Assembly: GCA_030156615.1 (NCBI GenBank)
Contig: JASGME010000006.1
Span: 1-51,166 of the forward strand
DNA length: 51,166 bases
Source of the DNA: Candidatus Woesearchaeota archaeon
Lineage (GTDB): Archaea > Nanobdellota > Nanobdellia > Woesearchaeales > UBA119
Reading direction: 5' to 3'
Made by a program: the position numbers and the translations under genes. Under the pieces are notes generated by a model. The model saw only the letters and a program-made list of their open reading frames with translations. It searched no databases and was not told the origin of the DNA. The stretch's first letter is position 1. Each line of letters opens with the position of its first letter. Of the stretch, positions 16,238 through 24,302 are shown in pieces.

Positions 16238-16690
16238 ATGGAAATCAGATTTTTCTATTCAAAAGTTTATTTCAGGAATTTAAACAGATACAAGTCTACA
16301 AAAAGAACATGGGATGAGGTAAAAGAGATTGGCCAAAAATTTGAAAAAAGGTATAGGTCTGAGATAGAGCAGATTGTTGAAATTATTCCTAAAATTGTAG
16401 GAAGGCCTTGGAGAAGGGAAATTATTGAAGTTTATATTGTTGACTGGCCGGGTCCTAGTTTTTCTCATCCACTGACATTGAAAGTAAGAGAAGATTTAGT
16501 TCTCATGCTTGTGATTTTAACTCACGAGCTTTTGCATGATTTTTATTTTGATGAAAGAGATAGTGAAAAATTTGAGGAAACTATCAATAATTATGTTAGA
16601 GAAATTTTTGAAAAAATAAACATTGATGCTGATGAACAACTAAAGATTCTCAAAGGCTTTCATGAAGAAAGATTTGGAAAGAAGGAATAA
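16238..16690 (+). CDS. small zincin-like protein (HExxH), unknown
   Basis: A 150-residue protein with the metallopeptidase signature HELLH in 'LTHELLHDFYFDERDSEKFE' (about residues 95-115). The acidic residues some 20-25 positions on ('FEETINNYV') could provide a third zinc ligand. No signal peptide, so it acts in the cytoplasm if active. The body is much shorter than most proteases, like minimal 'archaemetzincin' or SprT-size proteins, but I cannot place it in a family. It lies divergent from Sua5 and 75 bp before tRNA-Val, with little or no leader. Confidence 0.65.
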   Translation: MEIRFFYSKVYFRNLNRYKSTKRTWDEVKEIGQKFEKRYRSEIEQIVEIIPKIVGRPWRREIIEVYIVDWPGPSFSHPLTLKVREDLVLMLVILTHELLHDFYFDERDSEKFEETINNYVREIFEKINIDADEQLKILKGFHEERFGKKE

Positions 16691-16767
16691 TATTTGTTTT
16701 TTTCTAATCTTTCTATAATTCTTAACAAAAAACTATTTAAACATAACTTATTAGCTGACTTAATCAT

Positions 16768-16840
16768 GGGCCTGTGGTCTAGTGGCTATGACATCGCCCT
16801 TACAAGGCGAAGGTCCCCAGTTCGAATCTGGGCGGGCCCA
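16768..16840 (+). tRNA. tRNA-Val (UAC)
   Basis: A 73-nt tRNA. Acceptor GGGCCTG/CGGGCCC, anticodon stem CGCCC-like with loop CTTACAA (anticodon TAC), T arm CCCAG-TTCGAAT-CTGGG. Discriminator A; CCA not encoded; no intron. Confidence 0.95.
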
Positions 16841-16885
16841 TTTTATTTCTAAAAAGATTTATAAAGAAAAGGGATAATAAATAAA

Positions 16886-17752
16886 TTGTGTTACAAAATG
16901 GAGATGCTCAAAAAAGAGATGCTCAAGTTAAACAAATGGGGGATTCTTAGTTTAATCTTTGGTATTGCAGGATTTATTTTGATTTTGTTTCCTTATGCAG
17001 GAGTTGTATTTGCAGCTGGTGCTTTAATATTCTATGCGATGCAAAGGAAAACAATAGTAACAGCTGTTGCAAACATAGGATTTGTTTTAGGGGTTGCCGG
17101 GCTTTTTATCAATGGATTATTGATTTTTGAGGGTATTATTGGACAAGATATAAACAATCAACCCGTTGATGATATGAGCGAAGTAATTAATGAAGAGAAT
17201 CTAGAAACAAACAATACTATTACAATGGATAACGGCAGAAGTCCTGAAACGCCATATCTTCCAAGCTTCAATGAGATAAAGGAAAGGGCAATGGCATTGT
17301 ATGAAGAGAATAAAGCCGAAGAGTTCTTTGCCAAGTATAGATTTACCAGTTCAATAGGTGATTCAAAGAAGGCTGAATTGATAATAGAAACGCCTTTAAC
17401 TAGAACGATGGAGCTTGCATTAGCAAAACTTGAGGCAAATGAAGAATTAAGTATTGAAGAATTTGAACAGGCATTGGAGCCTAGATTCGGCTTTTTTGGA
17501 CATGCAACAATTGAGACTCCTGAAGATATTGATACATCAACTATAAGTGTAGAGATTAGTTACGGAGCGAAAAATGAATGCAGTTCTACTATTCAAGAAG
17601 TTGAAAAGAGCAATCCTAATCAGAATTATGTTGTTTCTGTTGAAATCATAGCTGGCTGCTTCCCTGAGGCATATAAAGAAGATGTCATTATAACATTGAA
17701 AGCAGGCAATGATTCATATAGATTTGAAGTTCCGTTAAAGGATTTGAACTAG
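16886..17752 (+). CDS. membrane protein with extracytoplasmic domain, unknown
   Basis: A 288-residue protein with two or three N-terminal transmembrane helices (residues about 17-90, 'WGILSLIFGIAGFILILF' and later 'NIGFVLGVAGLFINGLLIF'), then an acidic linker and a 190-residue domain probably outside the cell. It has cysteines at two distant sites that could form one disulfide. The track start is a TTG; ATGs four, six and eleven codons later (MEMLKKEMLK) are alternatives and the sequence does not decide between them. No family recognised. Stop overlaps the convergent HTH gene in CTAG. Confidence 0.65.
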   Translation: MCYKMEMLKKEMLKLNKWGILSLIFGIAGFILILFPYAGVVFAAGALIFYAMQRKTIVTAVANIGFVLGVAGLFINGLLIFEGIIGQDINNQPVDDMSEVINEENLETNNTITMDNGRSPETPYLPSFNEIKERAMALYEENKAEEFFAKYRFTSSIGDSKKAELIIETPLTRTMELALAKLEANEELSIEEFEQALEPRFGFFGHATIETPEDIDTSTISVEISYGAKNECSSTIQEVEKSNPNQNYVVSVEIIAGCFPEAYKEDVIITLKAGNDSYRFEVPLKDLN

Positions 17753-18096
17753 AGTTTGTCTATCTCTTTCATTGCTGAATTGTACCAGTGCTCAATTATC
17801 TCTTTTATTCTTCTTTTCATCTGCTCAGGATCCTCAACGAAGTAGTAATAGATATAGCCCCCTTTATCAAGGTTTATCTGTCTTCTCTGGATGAGATTTT
17901 TTTGAACAAGGTTCTTAACTGCCTTCTGGATTGTTGTTCTATTCTTTTTGAAAAGACTGCTCAACTGCTCAATAGAATACTTCTCTCTTGTATTCGTTAG
18001 TTCTTTGATTATTCTGTACTCTGTCTTAGAGATGGAAAAGCTACATCTGATTAATTCTTCAACATCTATGTTATTACAAGCGAAATAAATCATCAT
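17749..18096 (-). CDS. winged-helix transcriptional regulator
   Basis: A 115-residue MarR/TrmB-like DNA-binding protein. The winged helix spans about residues 22-90 ('SKTEYRIIKELTN', recognition region 'KNRTTIQKAVKNLVQKNLI', wing 'DKGGYIYYYF'), followed by a C-terminal helix likely used for dimerisation. Two cysteines near the N-terminus (positions 7 and 18) could sense redox state. Its start overlaps the glutamate dehydrogenase stop in TAATG, so it is made with the redox/GDH operon and may regulate it. Confidence 0.8.
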   Translation of the reverse strand: MMIYFACNNIDVEELIRCSFSISKTEYRIIKELTNTREKYSIEQLSSLFKKNRTTIQKAVKNLVQKNLIQRRQINLDKGGYIYYYFVEDPEQMKRRIKEIIEHWYNSAMKEIDKL

Positions 18097-19328
18097 TAAT
18101 TGGCATTGCCACGCATTTTCTCTGCTTCGTATATTCTTTTTAAAGCCAAGGCATAAGCAGCATTCTTATAACTTGTTCCTTTATCCTGCTTTATCTGTTC
18201 AACATCCTTAAATGCATCTGTCATTGATTTCTTCAGTTTTTCAGATATCTCTTCCTCAGACCAGATTTCTCCTGTTCTGTTTTGAACCCATTCAAAATAG
18301 CTCACAACAACTCCTCCTGCATTACATAATATGTCAGGCAGGCTGTCAATTCCTCTTTCATAGAGGATTGATGAGGCCTCTTCGGTAACCGGGCCGTTTG
18401 CCATTTCCAATATAAGCCTTGCTCTTATATCAGATACATTCTCCTTTGTTATTTGATTTTCCAAAGCAGATGGTGCAAGAACATCAACATCAAGCTGCAG
18501 TAATTCTTCATTTGTTATCTTTTTGCCGCCTTCAACATGGCCTGTTGACAGCTTCTTATTTAGAACATCTTCAATATTGAGACCTTTTGAATCGTAAACT
18601 CCTCCAGAAGAATCGCTTATTGCAACAACCTTATAGCCATGATCATATGCAATCTTTGCTAAGAATCCGCCGACATTGCCTGCTCCCTGAACTGCAATCG
18701 TTGTTTCTTCAGGCTTCATTCCTTTATTCTTTATGTATTCCTGAAGGATGTAAAAGCCTCCCATTGCTGTTGAATAATTCCTTCCAAGGCTACCTGAGAG
18801 TTCCAGAGGTTTGCCTGTTATAACTGCTGGCATATGCCTTGATTTTATTGTCTCAAGCTCATCCAATATCCATGACATCTCTCTGCTTGATGTATAAACA
18901 TCAGGGGCTGGAACATCAATGTCTGGATCAAACTCAAATGCTAATGCTCTTACATATCCTCTGCTAATTCTTTCTAATTCCAATGCAGAATGGTCCTTTG
19001 GATTAACAACAACACCGCCCTTGCCTCCTCCGAATGGAAGTTTTAGAAGAGAGGTTTTAAGTGCCATTCCAAGCGCTAATGCGCTAACTTCATCAACTGA
19101 AACGTTTGGATGAAAACGAACTCCTCCTTTGGCAGGCCCCCTTGAATCGTTGTAATTAACTCTATAGCCTTTAAAATACTTTATCTTTCCATCATCCATT
19201 CTTGCAGGGAAATTAACCTCTATGATTCGTTTTGGCTTCAAAATATAGCTTATATCAGACAGGCCAAGCAGTTTAGCTGCTTCATTTACTAATTTCAGAT
19301 TGCTCTCCAAAAAAGTTTCCATTTTCAT
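18096..19328 (-). CDS. gdhA: glutamate dehydrogenase
   Basis: A 410-residue Glu/Leu/Phe/Val dehydrogenase family enzyme that interconverts glutamate and 2-oxoglutarate plus ammonia. Substrate-site motifs 'GPAKGGVRFHP' and 'LKLPFGGGKGGV' and the catalytic region 'PAPDVYTSSREMSW' are followed by the Rossmann NAD(P) site 'AVQGAGNVGG' (near 210). Length matches archaeal GDH. It is the fourth gene of a likely operon after trx, grx and trxB, an unusual pairing of ammonia metabolism with thiol redox genes. Confidence 0.93.
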   Translation of the reverse strand: MKMETFLESNLKLVNEAAKLLGLSDISYILKPKRIIEVNFPARMDDGKIKYFKGYRVNYNDSRGPAKGGVRFHPNVSVDEVSALALGMALKTSLLKLPFGGGKGGVVVNPKDHSALELERISRGYVRALAFEFDPDIDVPAPDVYTSSREMSWILDELETIKSRHMPAVITGKPLELSGSLGRNYSTAMGGFYILQEYIKNKGMKPEETTIAVQGAGNVGGFLAKIAYDHGYKVVAISDSSGGVYDSKGLNIEDVLNKKLSTGHVEGGKKITNEELLQLDVDVLAPSALENQITKENVSDIRARLILEMANGPVTEEASSILYERGIDSLPDILCNAGGVVVSYFEWVQNRTGEIWSEEEISEKLKKSMTDAFKDVEQIKQDKGTSYKNAAYALALKRIYEAEKMRGNAN

Positions 19329-19336
19329 GCCTCCAT

Positions 19337-20317
19337 TTAATTGTTTTTAAAATTTCTTTGATGAAAATCATATGCTGAGGAAGCAGCAATAGCTCCTTCT
19401 GATGCCCCAACAATCAGTTGTTTTAGACCAGCCGAAGCTGTATTCACATCGCCAGCAGAATACACCCCTTGGACATTTGTTCTCATAGCTTCATCAACAA
19501 TTATGTAGCCGGAATCATCTGTCTTAACGCCTATTGATTTCGCTAAATCAGATGATGGCTCTGAACCTATCTCAACGAAAAGGCCATCTAAGTCTATGCT
19601 AGCTCCATTGTCAAGCCTGACGCCTTGAAGCATTTTGTCCCCGAGAAGTTCTACAACATTCGCATTATATATTATTTCAACTTTCTCGTCTTCTTCAAGA
19701 AGTTTTCTCCAGTATGGTTCGCATCTCAATGTATCTCTTCTATAGATGAGATAGACTTTTGAAGCATATTTTGAGAGCAGCATTGCAGAGAATGCTGCTG
19801 TATTCGAGCCTCCAATCACTCCAACAATTTTATCTTTGTAGAAAAAGGCATCACAGGTGGCACAATGAGATATTCCTTTCCCGAAGAATTCCTCTTCCTT
19901 TGGAAGACCTAGTCTCCTTCTATGAGTCCCTGTAGCAATAATAATCTGTCTTGATTTATACTCTTCGCTGGTTGTGCTTTTTAACAGGAAGAAATCTTCT
20001 TTTTTTTCTATGCTTTTGATTTCTGCATCAATGATTAATGCGCCATAATATGATGCTTGTTTAAGAACCCTTTGCATTAAATCATAGCCAGAGATTCTTA
20101 TAAAGCCCGGATAATTTTCAACCATTGTGCTATCTATTATCGCTCCTCCTCTTAATGCAGTAAAAACTGCCGTCTTCATCATATATCTGCCTGTATAAAT
20201 AGCTGCAGAGGCACCTGCTATTCCTCCACCAATTATTGAAACATCCAATAGTTCATCAGAAGAAGGATGCTTGATTGCAGGCTCTGAAAATTCATCTTTA
20301 TCTTTTTGATTATTCAT
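19337..20317 (-). CDS. trxB: thioredoxin reductase
   Basis: A 326-residue flavoprotein that passes electrons from NAD(P)H to thioredoxin. The FAD site 'IIGGGIAGASAA' is at residues 29-40, the redox-active pair in 'CATCDAFFY', the NAD(P) site 'GVIGGSNTAAFSA' and the late FAD motif 'GVYSAGDVNTA' are present. Its second nucleotide-binding motif is GGSNTA rather than GGGDSA, so coenzyme preference may differ. Expected partners, thioredoxin and glutaredoxin, are encoded directly upstream. Confidence 0.93.
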   Translation of the reverse strand: MNNQKDKDEFSEPAIKHPSSDELLDVSIIGGGIAGASAAIYTGRYMMKTAVFTALRGGAIIDSTMVENYPGFIRISGYDLMQRVLKQASYYGALIIDAEIKSIEKKEDFFLLKSTTSEEYKSRQIIIATGTHRRRLGLPKEEEFFGKGISHCATCDAFFYKDKIVGVIGGSNTAAFSAMLLSKYASKVYLIYRRDTLRCEPYWRKLLEEDEKVEIIYNANVVELLGDKMLQGVRLDNGASIDLDGLFVEIGSEPSSDLAKSIGVKTDDSGYIIVDEAMRTNVQGVYSAGDVNTASAGLKQLIVGASEGAIAASSAYDFHQRNFKNN

Positions 20318-20332
20318 ATTATCACCTTTTAT

Positions 20333-20569
20333 TTAATCAAGTCCCAGGTATCTCTTTATTCTAGGGAGATCAAAGCCTATGACGATATTGCCATCTATGT
20401 CTATTACTGGCACACCTGTTTGACCTGACTTTTGTATCATTTCCATTGCTGCCTCTCTGTCCCTTGACACATCTATGTCTTCAAAGGGGATGTTATTCTG
20501 TGCTAAAAATTCCTTTGTCATTGCACAATATGGACAATTTGGTGTTGAATAAACCTTTACATCTGTCAT
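20333..20569 (-). CDS. glutaredoxin-like protein
   Basis: A 78-residue thiol oxidoreductase with the CPYC active site in 'YSTPNCPYCAMTKEF' and the cis-Pro 'TGVPVIDIDG'. The track begins seven codons early; the ATG at 20569 has GGAGG six nt upstream, inside the end of the thioredoxin gene, so that start is preferred. It overlaps closely with trx (one-base gap) and precedes trxB. It could act as the thioredoxin-reductase partner in place of glutathione. Confidence 0.92.
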   Translation of the reverse strand: MTDVKVYSTPNCPYCAMTKEFLAQNNIPFEDIDVSRDREAAMEMIQKSGQTGVPVIDIDGNIVIGFDLPRIKRYLGLD

Positions 20570-20570
20570 T

Positions 20571-20915
20571 TTAAACCTCCGATGCCTCATTCTTTAAGGC
20601 ATCATTTATCTTTGTCTTTAACCTTTCTTCATCAAGGAACCCAACGGATTCTAAAAGTACTCCATTCTTTGGATGGATCAATAGCAATGTCGGGATTGCT
20701 CTTATATCATAACGGGATGCGAGCTCATCATTTGACTCAACATCTATTGAAACGAAATCAATCTTCTCCTTTAAATCTTTATCAAGAGAGAGCTTCTCCA
20801 AAATTGGCTTTATCATCTGACATGGAGCACACCATTCTGCCCAAAAATCAACCAACACTGGCTTTTCAGTTGTTTCAAGCATTTCATCAAATTCCTTCGC
20901 ATTCAATTCTTTCAT
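20571..20915 (-). CDS. trxA: thioredoxin
   Basis: A 114-residue thioredoxin with the classic WCAPC active site ('DFWAEWCAPCQMIKP') near residue 28 and cis-Pro in 'IRAIPTLLLI'. It is the first gene of a unit trx-grx-trxB-gdh-HTH, all on the minus strand with gaps of 1-15 nt. An AAGAGATGAT-like ribosome site lies before the ATG. Confidence 0.95.
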   Translation of the reverse strand: MKELNAKEFDEMLETTEKPVLVDFWAEWCAPCQMIKPILEKLSLDKDLKEKIDFVSIDVESNDELASRYDIRAIPTLLLIHPKNGVLLESVGFLDEERLKTKINDALKNEASEV

Positions 20916-20990
20916 ATTATCATCTCTTAGTTTTTTAGCTTTCTATTATGTGTTAAAAAGCAGATGTGAATTTGGACATCATAACTGGTT

Positions 20991-21000
20991 TATATATTTA
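20991..21000 (-). promoter_or_regulatory. TATA box of the thioredoxin-GDH operon
   Basis: TAAATATATA on the minus strand about 76 nt before the thioredoxin ATG, implying a leader of roughly 50 nt. No other strong TATA element is evident inside the operon. Confidence 0.5.
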
Positions 21001-21044
21001 ATTGTAGTGTGAAAAAAACAACCTAAGAAATCACATTTCTTTTT

Positions 21045-23489
21045 TCAGTATGAAAAGATTGTTGTTGCACCTTCATTCTTTGAAATCCTTATGATTTTAT
21101 CCACATAACTTTCCATCTTTGATTCATGACTTACTATGATTATCTGGCGCATCTCTAATGCATCCAAGATATCTCTTACCTTATCTAATTGTTCTGATGA
21201 GAAGCCGTCTGTTGGCTCATCAAGGATTAGCAAATCTTTTGTGTTTACATTATTTGCAACATCGTTAATTACTTTGTTGAGGGCAAGCCTGTATGCCAGG
21301 GCAACAGATGTCTTTTCCCCGCCGGAAAGTGATGTTATATCTGAATCATAATCATTAATTCTTATTCTCGGCGAGAATTCATCATCTATGGTGCATTGAA
21401 TATCTTCTGATTCAACAAGCTGGTCAAACCATTCTTCAAAGGCTTGGCTAAACTCAAAGAGAATCTTTGAAAGGACTGATGTTTCAATGGACTGGGCTAT
21501 TGAAGGCAATATATCTGAGAAAAAGTCTTCATATGCTTTTAATTTTTGAGCCTCTGCTTTTGACTTTTCTTTTTTATCTATTTCATCGTTTAGCTTGCTT
21601 AATGATTCTTTATGAAAGTTTATGAATGATGATGCCTGCGTTATCTTTTCCTTTATTGAATCTGCTTTATCTTTATATTCAGCAAGTTCATCCCGTTTAT
21701 GCTTCTTTTCTTCGTGCTGTTTTGCTAATGCCTCTTTCATTGAATTTAGCTCCTGAATCTCCTGATTGCTCTTTGAGAGCTCTTCAGAAAGCTTTGCTAT
21801 TTCTTCTTTGTTTTTCTTTATCAATTCTTGCTTAAAGGTTATTTTTTCTTCTATTGATTCCCTCAATAGTTCTTCTTCAACTAATTGCTTTAATCTTTCA
21901 AGTTCTTTTTTCCTTGATTCAAAATCATATGCTTTAACATCTGAAATCTCTTTTATCTGATTCTTGATTGAGTTGATTTGCTCATGAAGAATTGATGCCT
22001 TTTGCTCGTTTTCATTTGAATTTGATTTCAATAATGATAACTGCTCGTTGTATGATGATATTGAGGCTTCCTGTTTCTCTTGTTCTCTTATTTCTTCTTC
22101 TATCTGCTCTATTGCTGAATCTATTGATGTTAATGATTCGTTTAAACCTTTTATTTCCTGCTCTGCTTTTTCCTGTCTCTTTTCTTCATTCGTGATTAAT
22201 GAGCTTTTATGTTCAGTTGTTAATGGTTGCTTGCACAAGGGGCAGGTGCTATTGTCTTTTATTGCTTCAATGGATTCTTTTGACTGGGCTATTGTTTGCT
22301 TCAGCATTGAGAGCTTCCTAAACACATTATCTCTCTTTTGTTTGTAACTTAACAATTTTTTATTAAGTTCTTCTTTATCTTTTAATTTTGATTTCAATTC
22401 AGCAATCTTATCTTCAATGTCTTGTATTTTTTTGTCTATCTTTTGCTTATCAAGAGTTATTGACGAGAGCTGCTGCTCTGCATTATTCTCTGTTTCTTCA
22501 AGATGCTTCAGCCTCAGCCTCTTTTGTTCCATTGAATTGTATTCCTGCTCTAAATCAGATATCTTTTTCTTTAAATCATTCTTATCGTGTTTTTCTATCT
22601 TTGCCAATTGTTTCATTGCTTCATCAATCTCTTTATTCAGGGATTGGGAAAGAGTTTCCATCTCTTCCTTTTTCTTCTTGTTCTGCTCTATTGTTTTAAA
22701 TGCATATTCATACTTGGTATTCAACTCATAACTCCTTGATTCAATTGAGCTTAACTCTTTCTCTAATGCTTCAAACTCAAGCAGCTTTGGTTTTATGCTT
22801 TCAAGTTGTTTCTCAAGTTCTTCTTTTTGCCCTAACATTTCATTGAGTTTTTCATCAGTCTCATTCTTTTGTTTTTTCTTCTCTTCTAAATCAGAGGCAT
22901 AGCCCTCTAATTCTTTTCTTTTTTCTCTTAAATCCTTTCTTAGAATTTCTGAGTTTTCTATAACATGCTTGTATTTGTCAAGCTGGAACAGCTTTCTTAT
23001 GATGTCTTTTCTCTCTTCTGGATTCATATATATGATTTCACGCATCTGTTCCTGAGGTGTATAAACTGTATAACGAAAGAAGAGGGTTTTGTAGCTGCTC
23101 ACCAATGATTCTGAATAGCCAAGGATTTGCAGGATTTTTGACTTAAGCTCAATTGGGGAAAGTTCATACTTTATGCCATCTTCAATGATATAGCCATTTG
23201 ACTGGGAAACGCTGTTGCCATTCCTCTTAAGAGTTCTTTTTATTATGTATTCTTTATTCTGACACTCAAACTTCAGGGAGACTGAGCCTGAATTTGAACC
23301 ATTGCGGAGCAAGGATGCTCCATTTAAGGAGCCCCTTATTAAACCAAATAGGGCGAATTCTGCTGCAAGAAGAATGCTTGATTTGCCTGCTCCTATGTCC
23401 CCTGAAAGCAGAACCTTCCCTTCAGGAAAAGAGATATTTGCTTTGATATAGCTTCTTATATTCCTAATGGTGAGCTCTTTTATAATCAT
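21045..23489 (-). CDS. rad50: DNA repair ATPase Rad50
   Basis: An 814-residue SMC-like protein that tethers DNA ends with Mre11. The N-terminal half-ATPase has 'IRNIRSY' and the Walker A 'GDIGAGKSS' (residues 31-39); two long coiled-coil arms flank a zinc hook 'CPLC' near the middle; the C-terminal half has the signature 'LSGGEKTSVALAYRLALN' and Walker B 'LLILDEPTDGFS'. Length is slightly short for archaeal Rad50 (about 880). No Mre11, HerA or NurA lies next to it, although they usually form an operon in archaea. Confidence 0.93.
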   Translation of the reverse strand: MIIKELTIRNIRSYIKANISFPEGKVLLSGDIGAGKSSILLAAEFALFGLIRGSLNGASLLRNGSNSGSVSLKFECQNKEYIIKRTLKRNGNSVSQSNGYIIEDGIKYELSPIELKSKILQILGYSESLVSSYKTLFFRYTVYTPQEQMREIIYMNPEERKDIIRKLFQLDKYKHVIENSEILRKDLREKRKELEGYASDLEEKKKQKNETDEKLNEMLGQKEELEKQLESIKPKLLEFEALEKELSSIESRSYELNTKYEYAFKTIEQNKKKKEEMETLSQSLNKEIDEAMKQLAKIEKHDKNDLKKKISDLEQEYNSMEQKRLRLKHLEETENNAEQQLSSITLDKQKIDKKIQDIEDKIAELKSKLKDKEELNKKLLSYKQKRDNVFRKLSMLKQTIAQSKESIEAIKDNSTCPLCKQPLTTEHKSSLITNEEKRQEKAEQEIKGLNESLTSIDSAIEQIEEEIREQEKQEASISSYNEQLSLLKSNSNENEQKASILHEQINSIKNQIKEISDVKAYDFESRKKELERLKQLVEEELLRESIEEKITFKQELIKKNKEEIAKLSEELSKSNQEIQELNSMKEALAKQHEEKKHKRDELAEYKDKADSIKEKITQASSFINFHKESLSKLNDEIDKKEKSKAEAQKLKAYEDFFSDILPSIAQSIETSVLSKILFEFSQAFEEWFDQLVESEDIQCTIDDEFSPRIRINDYDSDITSLSGGEKTSVALAYRLALNKVINDVANNVNTKDLLILDEPTDGFSSEQLDKVRDILDALEMRQIIIVSHESKMESYVDKIIRISKNEGATTIFSY

Positions 23490-23623
23490 ATGATTAGTAT
23501 TTTTTTAATCTATAAAAAGATTGTTGATGAAATTCAGAAGCTGGGATTTTTTGCTCTATTTCAGCTAAATTTCCGAAATCTTTATTAACTAATCTTTCAA
23601 TTTTAATAAGAGGTGGTTTAAAA

Positions 23624-23902
23624 ATGCAAAAATTGAATAAAATTGGAGTTTTGTCAGTAGCGAAGGTAAATGCAGTTATAGGTGCGATACTGGGGTTAAT
23701 TTGGGGAATTTTTGCTGCAATTACTGGGACGAGTTTTGCTGTTCTCGGAGGATTAGGATTTATGGCCGGATTGGGTCTTTGGTCGATCATAGTATTTCCA
23801 ATCATATATGCTCTTATAGGTTTTATTGGAGGAGTTATCGGCGCTTTCCTATACAATTTAGTCGCAGGATGGATTGGCGGAATTGAAATAGAACTTAAGT
23901 AA
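23624..23902 (+). CDS. small glycine-rich membrane protein
   Basis: A 92-residue hydrophobic protein with two or three membrane helices (about 15-40 and 45-83) rich in Gly and Ala, including 'GAILGLIWGIFAAITG' and 'ALIGFIGGVIGAFLYNLVAGW'. A GAGGTGG site precedes the ATG and a hairpin terminator follows. Similar short proteins recur in DPANN and methanogen genomes, but function is unknown. The overlapping minus-strand ORF in the track is a shadow. Confidence 0.75.
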   Translation: MQKLNKIGVLSVAKVNAVIGAILGLIWGIFAAITGTSFAVLGGLGFMAGLGLWSIIVFPIIYALIGFIGGVIGAFLYNLVAGWIGGIEIELK

Positions 23903-23939
23903 GTCTATATATCTTCATATTTTTTATTGGTTTAAAATC

Positions 23940-23970
23940 CCGCCCTTTAGGGCGGATTTTTATTCTTTTT
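23940..23970 (+). terminator. hairpin plus T-tract terminator
   Basis: CCGCCC-TTTA-GGGCGG forms a six-pair GC stem followed by ATTTTTATTCTTTTT. It looks like a bacterial intrinsic terminator but in archaea the T-tract alone would suffice. It closes the small membrane-protein gene 37 nt after its stop. Confidence 0.7.
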
Positions 23971-23993
23971 AAAAGATTGTTTATCTGTAACAG

Positions 23994-24059
23994 TTATACA
24001 AAGTTTCCAGCATTCTCTTTCATTATTTTATTTGCTTCTTCTAACAGAAATTGATGAAA
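23994..24059 (-). other. coding-like tail next to tRNA-Pro
   Basis: Immediately downstream of tRNA-Pro on the same strand, 21 codons in one frame read FHQFLLEEANKIMKENAGNFV then stop. It has no start of its own. It may be the tail of a gene broken by insertion at the tRNA 3' end, where archaeal integrases often act. Short enough to be chance. Confidence 0.2.
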
Positions 24060-24134
24060 TGGGGCCGCCGAGATTTGAACTCGGGTTGCCAACGCCCCAG
24101 GCTGGTATGATAGTCCAAGCTACACTACGGCCCC
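24060..24134 (-). tRNA. tRNA-Pro (GGG)
   Basis: A 75-nt tRNA with acceptor GGGGCCG/CGGCCCC, anticodon stem CCAGC/GTTGG and loop CTGGGGC, anticodon GGG (reads CCC). T arm CCGAG-TTCAAAT-CTCGG. Discriminator A; CCA not encoded; no intron. Confidence 0.93.
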
Positions 24135-24251
24135 TATATGTTTCATTCTAAGACTAAGATGTGAATATTGATAAGAATTATCTTATATTTATATTTGATG
24201 CTTAATCTAAACTAGAGCTAACTTTGTTGGCGTTATCAGCGGGAATTTCTT

Positions 24252-24293
24252 TACGGCTACACAACAGAAAAACTTATAAATAATGTAGACGTA
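24252..24293 (+). promoter_or_regulatory. Fic promoter with flanking inverted repeat
   Basis: A TATA element (CTTATAAAT, about 24273-24281) sits between TACGGCTACA and TGTAGACGTA, which are inverted repeats with one mismatch. The ATG of fic follows ten bases after the right arm, so the transcript is nearly leaderless. The right arm's ten bases recur exactly at 25235-25244, just after the gene. Probably an operator for the Fic gene. Confidence 0.45.
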
Positions 24294-24302
24294 TATTTTT
24301 TA

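Noticed and set aside
23494-23856. 120-aa minus-strand ORF after rad50
   Set aside because: Proline- and isoleucine-rich antisense of the small membrane protein, which has a GAGGTGG site and a terminator on the plus strand.
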